Shown: positions 33,863 through 44,841, numbered from the stretch's first letter. The stretch: DNA of 64,000 bases from Incurvaria masculella (GCA_946894095.1 OX335652.1:6843001-6907000), one strand, 5' to 3'. The notes: generated by a model from the sequence alone, not told the origin. A program made the numbers and translations.

Positions 33863-33967
33863 CTCTATAGTGATAGTGTCAAGCCAGTTCCCGTCGACAC
33901 AGAGGTCGAAGCTGTCGACTCCCACGAACCAGTCCGGGGAGGGAACCATCCGCACCATAGCCGACAC
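33863..33967 (-). CDS. Spondin-domain gene, exon with VPSPDWFVGVD motif
   Basis: Internal coding exon of exactly 35 codons on the minus strand, phase 0 on both sides. It is bounded by the acceptor TCTGCAG and by a donor with GTGAGTAC after ATAGAG. The peptide starts VSAMVRMVPSPDWFVGVDSF and continues DLCVDGNWLD. This is the hallmark centre of the Spondin_N domain (family pattern: MVxPSPDWFVGVDSxxLC). It ends TITIE and the next exon starts VDPLDAGTDNG, so the splice restores the family sequence without a gap. The intron between them is 12,245 bp. The 5' part of the domain, a signal peptide and the promoter should lie above 33967 on this strand; I could not recognise them. Confidence 0.9.
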
Positions 33968-34079
33968 CTGCAGACAAGCATACCACACCACATTACTTAC
34001 GCTAGCTATGAGGACTTCTCTCCTACCAACACCAATCTACAAAAACAATCTTACATCAATCATTTTTTTATTTTAACAG

Positions 34080-35088
34080 AAATTTAATATTTTGTTGACT
34101 CTGTCGACAATATTCTTGTAGAGATTTTTTTTTAAATATGGTAACAATTTGATGAGGATTAACTTTACAAAATGTTTGGTTATCAAAGCATATACTTTGA
34201 TGAGGCTAGGAGCCAGAATTGGAACTCGTGAGTTTTTAATTATATGTTTTATGATAAACGCATAATTCTCTTGGTTGGATTCACTAATCTTTTTTTTTAT
34301 TACATAAGCATTTCTATCAGATCTGCCAATTCAGTCGCCATAGATATATATGTTATAAACAATGACATATCGACAATATAAGGTTTTGAGATGGTAAGAA
34401 CATCGAAATTTAGATTCATATCATGAGGTTTTTTCTTCTAATAATAATTGCGGTGTGCGAATAGACGCAATAGCTGGAATTTTATTTATAAAGATGAATC
34501 AACGAATTCCGGATCAGTATCGTATAGGTTCTTTACTAAACCGATTGTTTTAAACTTTCTCTAGGAATCACTGGAATCTTAACAATAATTAAAATTTAAT
34601 TCAATCGTTGTTTAGTTTCTTTTGCTAAACAATATCAAGTCAATGCCGCGTATGGCATCCAGCAAGTAAGCAACGGGACGAGGGTAGGCGCCACTCAAGC
34701 GTGAATTAAACAAACGGATTTAATTAAACGTCAAACGCAGACCCTAAACCAGATCCTTCTACTTATTATCTCAGATCCAAAATGCCAATCATCTCGGTTA
34801 GGAATGTAGGCAAGAGGATAATACTGTCTGCTTTTACGTCTATTGCATGTGAATTTGGAGTCGACGAAGTGAGAAATACGTAGGAATATCTATCTTTCAG
34901 TGATCACACGGAAGTAAATAAACTGTAGACTAGAGGCTGGAGGTGCTAAATGTAAAATTTAATTAAGAGAATTAATTCATTAATCTAATAATAAAACAAA
35001 TGTAAATAACTAATAATACGAACTAAAATGTAACATTAACATTATTTAGAAAGAAACAAGATAAAATCTAATATCTTAAATCTAAAAA
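34080..35088. other. AT-rich sequence, no gene
   Basis: Part is presumably the 3' UTR of the LINE remnant (34930-35088, minus). No spondin exon recognised. Confidence 0.4.
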
Positions 35089-35690
35089 CTATATTATATC
35101 CTCCTCTAGAAAAGACGATACGGGCATAGTACCGAGAACACTGGAAGCGATTCCACGTTGAATGGCCATGCTAATACGCTGCCTCATGTACTCTAACGAT
35201 CTGATTTTTCCTGAAGCTGCGCGCATGGCCATACCAAGATCTTTAACCAGGTCTTTTGCTTCCTCGGATCATGCCCCCATCGTCCTTACTGGAAATGCCA
35301 CAAATGTGTAATGATTGGTGATTGTTGAATATTTGTTATGTTTAACACGAGCTGCCTTCTCTGCGGCTGCGCCTACGCACTTAGAGCTTGCCAAGACATG
35401 GCTGCCACATAAAGTGTCCACACATGTAGCATCCCACACCAACGACTTACCCATTCGCCATGGCACCATCGTCAAGCCGTCTGGTCGTTTGCCATCTTAT
35501 CGAAAAATAACTGTTGGTTCCGTAGTCGAAGAGAAGCCCGCCGATATCAAAGATCTTTTGATAATATCGTTGAGTATGTGATGGCGTGGGATCCTACCTG
35601 CGCTTTTCTGACAGCTGAGTCCATGGTGTCCGAATTGATCAGCAGTTTCGCCACAAACACACGTATGTGTTATATTAGTTTAAATTAAAT
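35089..35690 (-). pseudogene. Non-LTR retrotransposon ORF, C-terminal end with zinc knuckle and PD...D motif
   Basis: One continuous minus-strand frame ends at TAG 35089-35091. It is interrupted by TAA (35497-35499) and TGA (35269-35271, where the family has tryptophan). It reads CVCGETADQFGHHGLSC, a CCHC-type knuckle, then [50 protein letters not shown] and finally RQRISMAIQRGIASSVLGT. I recognise this order from the C-terminal region of invertebrate LINE proteins. The RPD...D spacing after the knuckle suggests a restriction-like endonuclease; this is inference. The reverse transcriptase is missing, so the copy is 5'-truncated. Confidence 0.75.
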
Positions 35691-36008
35691 TACCATTTAC
35701 AAAGGAATACTGTGCAATCACCGTTTTAAATGAAACATAATTAAGCTGGATTACACGATCTCCGGTTAATCACATTGTGATACCAACTACATCAAAACCG
35801 CGGAAAAGAGTTCCGGAGATTTTAGAATTCAATTGTTTTAAGCTTCTCCAGTTCTTTTAAACACGTAAGTATGCATACATGTATAATGAAATAGTATGTA
35901 TGCAGGGATTCGTTTTGCACCGCATGTAATGTTACACATGTTAACATGTTTTATATCCGTACAGTATTTAAGTCTATCTTCAAGGCAGTCTGGCTTCATA
36001 GTATCTCA

Positions 36009-36185
36009 GCTTTGCTTTCACCGAGCGCTGATTCGAATCTAATTAATTCTAATCGACACTTAAACGGCCTTTATTACGAAAGTGCTGATTATCTTGCACT
36101 GTTTTTGATTACAAAATGGTAAGAAAGGCGCCTTAGTAAATGGTTCTGTACCGATTAAGCTAATCAGCACATGGTGAAAGAGAAC
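36009..36185. mobile_element. Miniature element with TGCTGATT ends, copy 3
   Basis: Left end GCTTTGCTTTCACCGAGCGC, internal AAAGTGCTGATTATCTTGCA, right end TAATCAGCACATGGTGAAAG. Same length class (177 bp) as copy 2. Confidence 0.7.
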
Positions 36186-37475
36186 TGAAGGCTTATAGAT
36201 AATTTTTTGTGAAAAAAATAAAAATAGTATGCAATAAAATGATAACTAAATAATCGTGAAAACATTTCTTCTAGAAAGGCAAATCAGCACAAAAAAAAAA
36301 CACTTCGATTTAAAAATATCTATGATGGGCAGATTTTCAACTGAAAGTAGATTAACCATTTATACCTGTCAAATATGTATGGTATACCATACATGCCATC
36401 TGTAAGTCACTCATGAAAACCGGTGTAATTTAAATTTCTTTATGCAATAAATAATTAATTCCTTCATTTATTTTGGGAAATATCAACCCTATCACCCAGC
36501 GAGAATGGAAGGACTTTCCAAGCTCGATTCCATCAGCTATCTTTGTTTGACCAATGGCTCTTGTATACAACTAGGTCATGACCGTGGCCGTGGCTACGCC
36601 CGCCTTAGTATCCGACGGATAACATTCGAGTGTTCCCTCGACCTATCTTATATCTAACCCTACTGCTCACCCATCAAGTAATTTAGTACAATGGTTGATG
36701 AAAAAATCGCGCTTTGCATGGATATAAGGTGATACAAGCCTTATAGGATTGATTCCATGGAGGTGAAGAAATAACTGGAGAAATAACGTCCATACAACGA
36801 GCGCGCAAAAAATGACGTAACGCAACTTACAACATTTTAATGCCGTACAAATTTGTAGCGCAATGATGAAAACGGAGAAAAATCCAATTTGAAGTCTCCC
36901 AAATTGGTAGGTAAACCGATAAAGATAAGAATTATTTTTAAATAAACCAGATGGTCGTTACGTCATTCCTCATTCGTGATGATGACAGCGAGTGCCGAGT
37001 CAAAAATATCTAATAAATACTGGCTGAATCCGGCCGTTAAACCCATTGAAAACTACATGAGTTAGAAAGATGTTATGCAAACCATAGCCAACAAATAATT
37101 TGGTTGCAAAAATTTGCAAAAATATTGCTCATTAGAGCAACGTGGTGGCAAGTGAAGCTGGGGGTAATGCCGCGGCGCTGAGCGGGATGAAAACATCACC
37201 GTCCATGGATCCATTTGTAAATTGTTGTTCGTAATTACTTTTCTGAAATAGTGAATTACAAACAAAAATTTTGAAAAGGCGTTTATTTGCATGTTCTTAT
37301 ATGTAACACATCGTAATTAGAAAATAATGAAAGAGAATGCCCAAATATAAAAATAAATTTAGGCGATTACATAGCCTATGTATATTGGGTTTGTGACCTC
37401 GGTTTTTTTATTAAACAATTATGTAAAGTTTGTAAACTGCCTGAATTCGATAATTTTCTGTATCTAATTTGACAT
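36186..37475. other. No recognised feature
   Basis: AT-rich. 36485-36560 (CCCAGCGAGAATGGAAGGAC) faintly resembles 3128-3150. No gene. Confidence 0.4.
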
Positions 37476-37592
37476 CAAACACTAAAAAGTGGAAAATACC
37501 CGATTTTTGGGGTCGGTGCCAACCAACCAAAGAATAACACCAATATGTCACCGACCTAAAAATGGGTGTTATTTTCCACTTCTTAGTGTTTG
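37476..37592. repeat. Imperfect hairpin next to a GGTTCCG-family element
   Basis: CAAACACTAAAAAGTGGAAA at the left pairs with TTTCCACTTCTTAGTGTTTG at the right. The stem continues through GGGTCGGTG / CACCGACC. The loop holds AACCAACCAAAGAATAACAC. Confidence 0.8.
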
Positions 37593-37600
37593 AATTCGGT

Positions 37601-37917
37601 TTTATTACGGTTCCGTACCCAAAGGGTGCCAACGAAACCCCAATACTAAGCCTTTGCTGTCCGTCCATCCATCCGCCCGTCTGTCCCTCCGTCCGTCCGT
37701 CTGTTACAGGGCTGTATCTCATTAACAATAATAGGTAAATAGTTGAAATTTTCACAGATTGTCTATATTTATAGCCGCTATAACAACAAATAGCTAACAT
37801 TTTGAAATATTAAAAATTAAAGGGGGAGCCCCCTTACGTGATTTTTTGGGTGAAATCATGTAAGATGGTACGGAACCCTTCGTGTACGAGTCCGACTCGC
37901 ACTTGGCCGGTTTTTTG
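37601..37917 (-). repeat. GGTTCCG-family element, minus orientation
   Basis: ACGGTTCCGTACCCAAAGGG at the left, a GTCCGTCC tandem at 37659-37702, ACGGAACCCTTCGTGTACGA and GCACTTGGCCGGTTTTTT at the right. A hairpin (37476-37592) abuts its left end. Confidence 0.85.
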
Positions 37918-39059
37918 GTTAGTGATTCCGGTACAGGCGCACTCCTTTCAGGTACTAACTTTACGTAATTATCTTGACCTTGAACTTTACGTAAATATCG
38001 TATAGACTTGCGTTATTTGAGTGCTCCAAGCAGAGTGCCCACTCAAGTCCTCAATGGCTTTTCATAAGCGTATTTTTATTATATTTTGTCTTAATGATGG
38101 AAGCCAAATTTTTCAAATTTTTTACCAAAATAAGTTGGCACTGCTTGCTACAAATACGCAATTATCTTTTAAATATTCGTCAAATATCATTTCATAATGC
38201 TAGATTCAGTATATTATCAATATAAGGTACAACTTTTTTGTAAAAAAATATATTAGGTCAACATTTTATCGCGCATATTCAGACTTATGTATATTCAAGT
38301 AAGAGTTTTATTTTAGGCTGGTTCGTGCAAATAACATAAAATATAATTTAAGAAGTATTTCTATGGGTAAGCATAAATCCAGCAGTAGACATTTCAATAC
38401 ACAGACAGACATACTAATTGCATGCTATATAATATCTATTTCTGGCTAAATAGAGGAATTCTGCAAAGAAATGAAAATAGGTAGCGAATTGAGATTATTT
38501 TGAGTTCGTGTTGGTTGATGGCATAACACCATCCCCATAGAAATGTTTTCAAGTGAAATATCCACTATTTCGAATATTTAGCGTATACTTACAGGTAATA
38601 TGATATTCCTGAATGTTTTTTATGTCTCGTCAAGTTGTTTATGCATCATTTTACCATGCACGACGGCATATTCAATTACAATTCGATCTTACGTTAAACT
38701 CGCCCGCGACAGCTAGCGACGCAAGACTAAAATGGCCGCAGGTTCTGTCAAGATGCCACGCCCCCCGCGGCACAATTGTGATAAGGCCATTTTTTTAGTT
38801 CCATTCGTTCTCCTGTTATTTCTTCACCTCCATGATTGATTCAGTATCTGATATAGAACAACTTTTGCTAAGAATGTAGGTATGTAATTTTTTTTGTTCC
38901 ATTTTAATTTTTGAGAAATTTATACATTACATTCTTCCCAGTATTGTAAACTACTTTTGCTTGTTATATTAGGCTTGTAGATTATTATAAACTCACCTTA
39001 TATAAATCAAATCAAATTCACGTAAGCAGTTCTCATTTTAAAAGCGGGCAGACAGGCAG
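37918..39059. other. No recognised gene
   Basis: AT-rich. Contains one arm of the GATTCAGTATC element at 38833-38865. Confidence 0.45.
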
Positions 39060-39540
39060 ATGCCACACATTGAATTTCATAAGAGTGATGACGTCAACTG
39101 ACAGATGAGACCAAAATTGTTTCATACAAAATGGACATACTGTAATTTTTGTTTTGTTTTCTTAATCGCCATGTAGCTTTAAAATAATGATCTCAAGTTC
39201 TTTTAAGTTTTACTTGTAAAAATAAAATGGAAAAAGCTTGGGAATATGATCGACAAAGAACCAGTGGGTCACCAGAAAAGAAATGGTATTTCTCCGGGGT
39301 TTTTGCGCCCGTTCACTTAACAATCTATATATGCATAGGTCACTATCCTTTCTTTAAGAAAAACTAAAGAAATCATAAAGATTTCACAAAAAACATTTCA
39401 TATTGCATGAATGCGGATCCTATTTACGGATAACTATTTGAAAAGTGGTATCATCTGCTACGTATGTTCCATCTCCCTCTTACTCGCGGTAGTGGTACTT
39501 GAGTTGACGTCTCACTCCCACACTCTGTTCGTCGCACAGA
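39060..39540 (+). repeat. Dispersed repeat with TTGACGTCTCACTCCxCAC end, copy 2
   Basis: CAACTGACAGATGAGACCAA, CGACAAAGAACCAGTGGGTC, GTACTTGAGTTGACGTCTCA and CTCCCACACTCTGTTCG. Confidence 0.65.
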
Positions 39541-39968
39541 GTGCTATGATAGGTCTATGTGTGTGACGGATTCTCTCAATTCTTACTGAGACTTGAATCA
39601 ATCCCCCGAACTGTATCTCGCCCCAGCCCCTGAATCGGTGAGTAAACAAGGAAAGCTCGTTAACGTTGTGGTCCCCGGAACTATAAAAATGCGGTTCGGA
39701 GTCAAGGCGCGGGCAGACGAGTCCTGCGGGATGCGTCGACCCCTCCCCACCAGCGATCGCCCGCTCCTACCCCGACCCGCCACGGCTCGAACCTATCGGC
39801 GATTTCATTGATGTACAGTCAAAAAAAGAATATTGTAAATACATTCATACATAATTAAGAATGGCTGTGTGAACTTATTTTGTTACTGGACATGGATAGC
39901 TAATAACAAACCGAATGTTATGATATAAGCCTAACACACCACATGGGTACTAGGTACCGTAGCTGGAC

Positions 39969-40078
39969 CTTCTTTATTAGGGTTTCGTACCAAAAGGGTG
40001 CCAAACAAAAACATATTATTAAGACTCCGCTCGCAGTCTGCTCGTCCTTCTGCCACAGGGCAGTATCTCATTCATGGA
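39969..40078 (-). repeat. GGTTCCG-family element, truncated by a LINE tail
   Basis: TTAGGGTTTCGTACCAAAAG, GGGTGCCAA and GCAGTATCTCATTCATGG are the 3' third of the family in minus orientation. The match stops at 40078, where a LINE 3' end begins. Confidence 0.65.
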
Positions 40079-40485
40079 CTGTAATAGATTTAATGCATTA
40101 TTCCACCTTAGTAACGTACGCACAAATGCTGGTGTTAGAGATCCTGTTAGACGAATGTGCCAGCTGTACAATGAAAAGATCATAAACTCAGATTTGTTTT
40201 TCGCCCCACACGTACATTTAAATATAATGTCAGAAATCTTAAGCTATTGTAAGCAAACATATGTACCAACTATATATCTTATTCCTATTTACATGTATGT
40301 TCCTAGTTTGTAACTCCGCATGCACCACCTTTTCTTTAATGTATTCTTATGTATCAGTGAGGAATAGCTTTGGATACGAGCAAATTCTAATTACTTGTTA
40401 TTGTTACTGCTTTCATTGTTCGTGTCTGTATTTCCTCCTAAATAAATAAATAAAATAAATAAATAAAAATAATAGGTGGACACCT
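40079..40485 (+). pseudogene. 5'-truncated LINE 3' end with AAATA tail
   Basis: A frame through 40313 encodes NALFHLSNVRTNAGVRDPVR then RMCQLYNEKI before a stop, followed by about 120 bp of AT-rich sequence and an (AAATA)n tail at 40438-40475. It begins exactly where a GGTTCCG-family element is cut off, as expected of a truncated insertion. The clade is not determined. Confidence 0.45.
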
Positions 40486-40494
40486 GAATTTTTT

Positions 40495-40785
40495 TTCCGG
40501 TTTTATTGTACGGCTGTATTGTACTGGATTGAAAACACGGACAATTTTCATTTCCGCTTCGACCATCGTTCATTCAATGTGATGTTACGAACCCGAGCGG
40601 GATTACCCCCTACCATTTTGTAAGTAAACTACTAAGAGACCTAGAGTTTTACGTGGAAGTCGAACCACGGCTAGCCTTTACGGTTGAAAACGGTCACCCA
40701 TCTAGATCCCAACCGCGATTAGATTTGCTTCACCAAGCTTATCGAACCGCAAGGCGACACGCCACTGGGCTACCGAGGCTGACAA
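40495..40785 (-). repeat. SINE-like family, minus copy with diverged head
   Basis: ACGGCTGTATTGTACTGGAT, GAAAACACGGACAATTTTCA, then TTTTACGTGGAAGTCGAACC and a diverged tRNA-like head (minus: TCGGTAGCCCAGTGGCGTGT, TTGCGGTTCGATAAG). Confidence 0.55.
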
Positions 40786-40805
40786 ATCCTTAATCCTATT
40801 TAAAC

Positions 40806-40850
40806 ACCAAATATTAACTGTACAGTGTCACTGTACAGTTAATATTTGGT
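40806..40850. repeat. 45-bp perfect palindrome
   Basis: Arms of 22 bp (ACCAAATATTAACTGTACAG, TG) around a single T at 40828. Very AT-rich and likely to extrude as a cruciform or hairpin. Confidence 0.9.
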
Positions 40851-42169
40851 TGGCTGATAAATTGAAGTATTTAACTTCAACATTAAAATCCTAAAATGGA
40901 AGACACATATTCAAACTGGGCATACAGTCTTGTCTGTCTCAAAGATCTCTTGCGCCATTTTTCTTCCCTTGTAATGGCTTTAAATTATGGCATGTTATTC
41001 TGTACGAGGATAATACGAGGTTTGATGAAATAGAAACTTCTATCGAAATAACAACCATTTTTCTCAAAAAATTCTCCCCACAAAACAAGCAGTGTTCGAT
41101 CAACCCTGAGCGTGTGACGTGTGTAGTAGATCGGTGTCCAATGTATTACGTGAGCCTGTCCCGATGTTATCTTCGGCGCTGCCGCCACGCCCCGCCTGCT
41201 CCCGCTACCAGGCAATGCACTGCGATACTTGATATCGCATGTGGCTTAACACTGGCACAGCGTTCTAATCGATATTTTTTAAGCTACCTAGAATTTTTAA
41301 TCAAGATGAAACAATTCCTAAAGAATTATTTTCTTTGTGTTAGGATTTCGAAAAAAAATAGGAGAATATTCTGAAAAGGAGAATCAGGGAACTTATTTTA
41401 TAGTTGCTTTTTTATGTAAAGTTATTTTCGATAAGACGATCTGGTAACACGGAGGTGAATATCATATATTATCTTCTGTAATACTATTTATTTTCGAAAA
41501 ATGGGAAGAAACGATATCTGAACAGGCTATTAATTTATTCTTATACTGAGGGTTTCTAAGTAATGTTAAGCCTAATTAAGTGTGAACTGCGAGTCTAAAA
41601 ATAGTGTGTAAAATATTATTAAAACGACTTCGTCTTTAGGCTGTCGCGCTGAAGAAGTTTGAATCATTTAAAAACTCACCCCCGAGACTATTGGCCACGC
41701 ATTGGCTTAGTAACGTCTAAATTTACCATTCAAACCCTACCATTTTCCTTACCTTGAATCGCTAATATTTATTAGTTGATTTAAATATACTGCTTAATTG
41801 GAATCGATAGGTTTTTTCAAATATTGTAGGGCCATTCTGAAATGGGAATTTAATGGTAGCGGGTCTCAGGGCCAGCGAGCCGCTGTCAAACATTGACGTC
41901 CTGCTAACAGCGAACATTGCGTCCATAAATATAAATATGTCAATCGAACGATAAGGGTAAGCTTTTATTGCTACTGCTTGAATTCGAGTGACGCAGAAAA
42001 GCATCCGTAGGCTTGCTACAGTAGTGGCCACCAGTGACCCGTAGCAGCAAAGAATATAATAGCTACAAGGAAAACGAAGCAGCGAATGTATAAATCGATG
42101 CGCGAATGTAAGGAAATGTATTTAATGTTTTTTTTAGGGAATTGGATATAGATGGACATTACCAGATTA
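40851..42169. other. No recognised gene
   Basis: Short open frames at 40985-41374 and 41762-42031 have no family signature. Confidence 0.4.
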
Positions 42170-42388
42170 GGTGCCATCCTGTCTTTCCGAATATTGCCCG
42201 GCTACATTGAACTGGTTAGAAAACACGGACAATTTTTAATGCCTCTTCTACATCGTACCAACTCGAGCATAAATCCTACCGCCTAGTAAGTAAGGAAGGG
42301 GACCTATGATTTTATGTGGAAACCGAATCGCAAACAAGGAATTTCTTAGTCGTATCTTACGATTTGCACATGAAGAAATACAGTGGGA
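42170..42388 (-). repeat. SINE-like family, minus copy
   Basis: CCCGGCTACATTGAACTGGT, AGAAAACACGGACAATTTTT and ATGTGGAAACCGAATCG. Two perfect palindromes follow directly (42397-42464). Confidence 0.55.
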
Positions 42389-42396
42389 CAATTTGA

Positions 42397-42464
42397 ATTA
42401 TTTTAAGTGCTGCAGCACTTAAAATAATCGTCGATCTACGTGGTACCATGGTACCACGTAGATC
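42397..42464. repeat. Two adjacent 32-bp perfect palindromes
   Basis: 42397-42428 is centred on CTGCAG (arms ATTATTTTAAGTGCTG). 42433-42464 is centred on CCATGG (arms GATCTACGTGGTACCA). Four bases separate them. They directly follow a SINE-like copy. Confidence 0.9.
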
Positions 42465-42604
42465 AACGTGGCAGGTACCCACAGAGACAGTTATTTTTAC
42501 CCGACTACGGCGAAGCAAAAAGAAGGGTTCTGCTTATGCCCGGTCTGTATATATGTATGTATTTGGGTAGGTATGTATGTTCGTCTGTTCCTTAAATTTA
42601 TTTT

Positions 42605-42860
42605 TATGCAACCTGACATAGATGGCTAATACCACACAACTACCGTTATGATATTATTCCAATACACCACAATCCCGAAGAATTTAGGTGCTATGCCAGG
42701 ACCTTTCCTTTATGAGCACGGCTACATTGAAATGGATGGAAAATACGGACAATATTTCATTGCCGATTCGACCATGTTTTTATACAATGCAATGGTACTA
42801 AACTTCTAAACTATGTTTAAAAATACTTGCGAACGCCTACCATGCCTTAAAATGTACCAT
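42605..42860 (-). repeat. SINE-like family, minus copy
   Basis: AACCTGACATAGATGGCTAA, TACCACACAACTACCGTTAT, TGCCAGGACCTTTCC and GCACGGCTACATTGAAATGG. The head is missing. Confidence 0.6.
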
Positions 42861-42919
42861 GCAATATGCTGACATTCATTAGAAAAATTTTTAGAATCTA
42901 CTTTGTCGGACACACCTCT

Positions 42920-43467
42920 TTAAGGTGGCCCATCCCGCTCATCTCCCCATACAAAAGGGGAAAGAAGATCACGCCCATATTTCTTGTCAGATATCCAAAA
43001 TTTTGCTCAATATAGCTTTATTTGATTGAACTAGATGTTTGATGACCATTGGCATTGTAAAATTATGTTTGGTTTCTAAGTTATAAGGTCCGAAAATTCG
43101 CATTTTTCGCGCGTTTTATACAATAACTTTGGAGGTGGATTACGCAATGATAAAGTAAGAACATCTTAAAAAGATTAGTCATCAGACATAGCTTATTTAA
43201 TGAAGAATTATAATCTGTTTGGGTTTTGTTCGTATTCCACTACAGCGGTCGTGGTTTACTTTTAGCTATAAGTCGTTTTGAAATTAAAATTTTCGTAAAT
43301 CTTACCAAATCATACACTATGCACATTGTCTTTTTTGTGGACATGTTGCATCTTCCTCATCACGGAGCCTGTCTTATTCTTTTTAACAGAGAAGGTCCCA
43401 GAGCGCAACAGCACGGTTTTGTACCGTGCCCGCGAATAGTTAGGGCCGCCGGGTTGGGCCACCTTAA
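42920..43467. mobile_element. TTAA-flanked miniature element A, copy 3
   Basis: Same family as 29265-29816, in the same orientation. TTAA is present at both ends (42920-42923, 43464-43467). The terminal repeats are almost intact (GGTGGCCCATCCCG / CGGGTTGGGCCACC). Confidence 0.85.
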
Positions 43468-43761
43468 TACCAAATATTCAATTTTATCTTGCGCTGCGCG
43501 CGTCGGATAAATGCCCGGAGCACGGCTTGATAGAAGTCGGCGAAGTGGCGCGTCAGATTGTCGGGAAGCTCCTAGTTAGCCATTTGTTATATGGAGCATT
43601 TGGCTAATGACAGCTTAGCCGTATCCGGCCGCGCTGTGCAGCCGTATCAAAGCGGTCGTCATTTTATAGAAATAGAATAGATGAAAGGCGCGGGTGGCGC
43701 TGGAGGGGGCGAGACGGCAGGGGCCTGCGGTCACGTCGCGGATCACGGAAACTGCATAGTA

Positions 43762-43915
43762 AGAACTTCACAGTGCGCTATTTAGTGCAACGAACATTCG
43801 ATGTAGCGCGTCCCGAATTCAATAGCGAACTTACTATAGTTAGACGTTTTCCACTAACTCGTGGCTACGCTGCCGCCGTACGAACGAGTTTCGATCGCTT
43901 CTTTCCATGCTCGCT
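43762..43915 (+). repeat. Dispersed repeat with GCAACGAACATTCGATG, copy 4
   Basis: GAACTTCACAGTGCGCTATT, TAGTGCAACGAACATTCGAT, GTGGCTACGCTGCCGCC and ACGAGTTTCGATCGCTTC. Confidence 0.6.
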
Positions 43916-44086
43916 ACAGAAACCCTCCAATACATCTGCGACTATGTTTTCGTGTGACATGCACGTTTAGGAACAAAAAAATATACACATTATCCCAAAG
44001 GCTCAAAAGTCAATCCTCTATGTGTATAATATTTGTTGTAGTAAATTCATTTGTCTCTACAACTGCTACTCGCACTACTGCTCACG

Positions 44087-44190
44087 ATACCCAAAGGTAG
44101 ACTGGTAGAGAATGCCCCTGGCATTAAGTTGTACCTTTTGCCCGAATTTTGAGTGCAATAAACATATATAAATAAATAAATAAATATTTA
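44087..44190 (+). repeat. LINE 3' UTR tail
   Basis: GATACCCAAAGGTAGACTGG, TAGAGAATGCCCCTGGCATT, GTGCAATAAAC, then (AAAT)n. Same type as 24806-24910. Confidence 0.65.
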
Positions 44191-44370
44191 AAACTAACTG
44201 GTGAACTCTCAAACCGTTGAACTAATTACTTCGCCAAATCACCTCCATCGCAAAGAGAGCGATCGCACCGTGCGCCGTTGCAGCGCCGTGAATTTTCCAC
44301 GGATTTCCCGCAAATTAGAGAAAAGATCGCGCCGAGAGACGAACGGCGGGGGCGACCGAAGAATGAGAAT

Positions 44371-44398
44371 AGGCGGGTCCACACCGGACGATCCATCG
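44371..44398 (+). repeat. Left terminal inverted repeat of the Harbinger element
   Basis: 28 bp identical to the reverse complement of 47338-47365. Preceded by the target duplication AAT. The match stops exactly after ATCCATCG. Confidence 0.95.
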
Positions 44399-44606
44399 CG
44401 CTCCGATCGCGCGCGGCAGCAGCGCGATCCAAAGATGCAGGCGGTGTGGACGTGCCGCGCGCGATCCATGCGCACGTATTGGAGCGCGCGCTCCCTACCT
44501 CGCGCGATCCGTGTGCGGTCGGTTTTTGTGCCAGCCTCAAAGGTGCCTCAGTTGCGTGATGCGCGCGGTGTGGACGGTTGTGTTGGTTCGCGCGATCCAC
44601 CTCGCC
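44399..44606 (+). promoter_or_regulatory. GC-rich subterminal region with repeated GCGCGATCC and CGGTGTGGAC words
   Basis: Between the left terminal repeat and the MADF start codon, GCGCGATCC or close variants recur at about 44400, 44429, 44459, 44502 and 44591. CGGTGTGGAC occurs at about 44444 and 44565, in inverted orientation to CCACACCG in the terminal repeat. Repeated words near the ends of Harbinger elements are usual candidates for binding by the DNA-binding partner or the transposase. The same stretch should contain the 5' UTR and promoter of the plus-strand gene. Function is inferred. Confidence 0.55.
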
Positions 44607-44841
44607 ATGGACATCTCAGAAAGTCGCCGTTTGATATCGCTTTATAAAGAATTTAAATGTTTATGGGATCCCAAAGATTCTAATTACACCAATAGAGGTG
44701 TTAGAGATGATGCTTGGTGTCAGATTTCTCGTGAAATGGGGAATAAGTCGATCGAGAACCTAAAGAAAAAAATGCGATCTCTGGCGGGAGGCTACAGAAG
44801 GGAGAAATACAGAGAGAAGCAAAGCCGTATAACTGGATCCG
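44607..44841 (+). CDS. Harbinger MADF-BESS protein, exon 1 (MADF domain)
   Basis: First coding exon of the element's DNA-binding protein. The ATG at 44607 is in a strong context (CGCCATGG) and follows the GC-rich leader. The peptide begins MDISESRRLISLYKEFKCLW, then has Y-N-R, DDAW and I-S-REMGNKS spacing typical of a MADF domain, a Myb/SANT-like DNA-binding fold common in insects. The exon ends with a good donor (G followed by GTAAGA at 44842), leaving phase 1. The codon completes as glycine on exon 2. In PIF/Harbinger elements the accessory Myb-like protein binds the transposon ends and brings the transposase into the nucleus. That role is inferred here from the family. The joined protein is about 317 residues. 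Confidence 0.88.

Noticed and set aside
43471..43640. Minus-strand peptide NLTRHFADFYQAVLR considered as a host exon
   Set aside because: The open stretch is short, has no splice signals I trust, and sits between two repeats.
44201..44600. Long GC-rich ORFs on both strands at the left Harbinger end
   Set aside because: They cross the terminal repeat and subterminal words. The supported start is the ATG at 44607.
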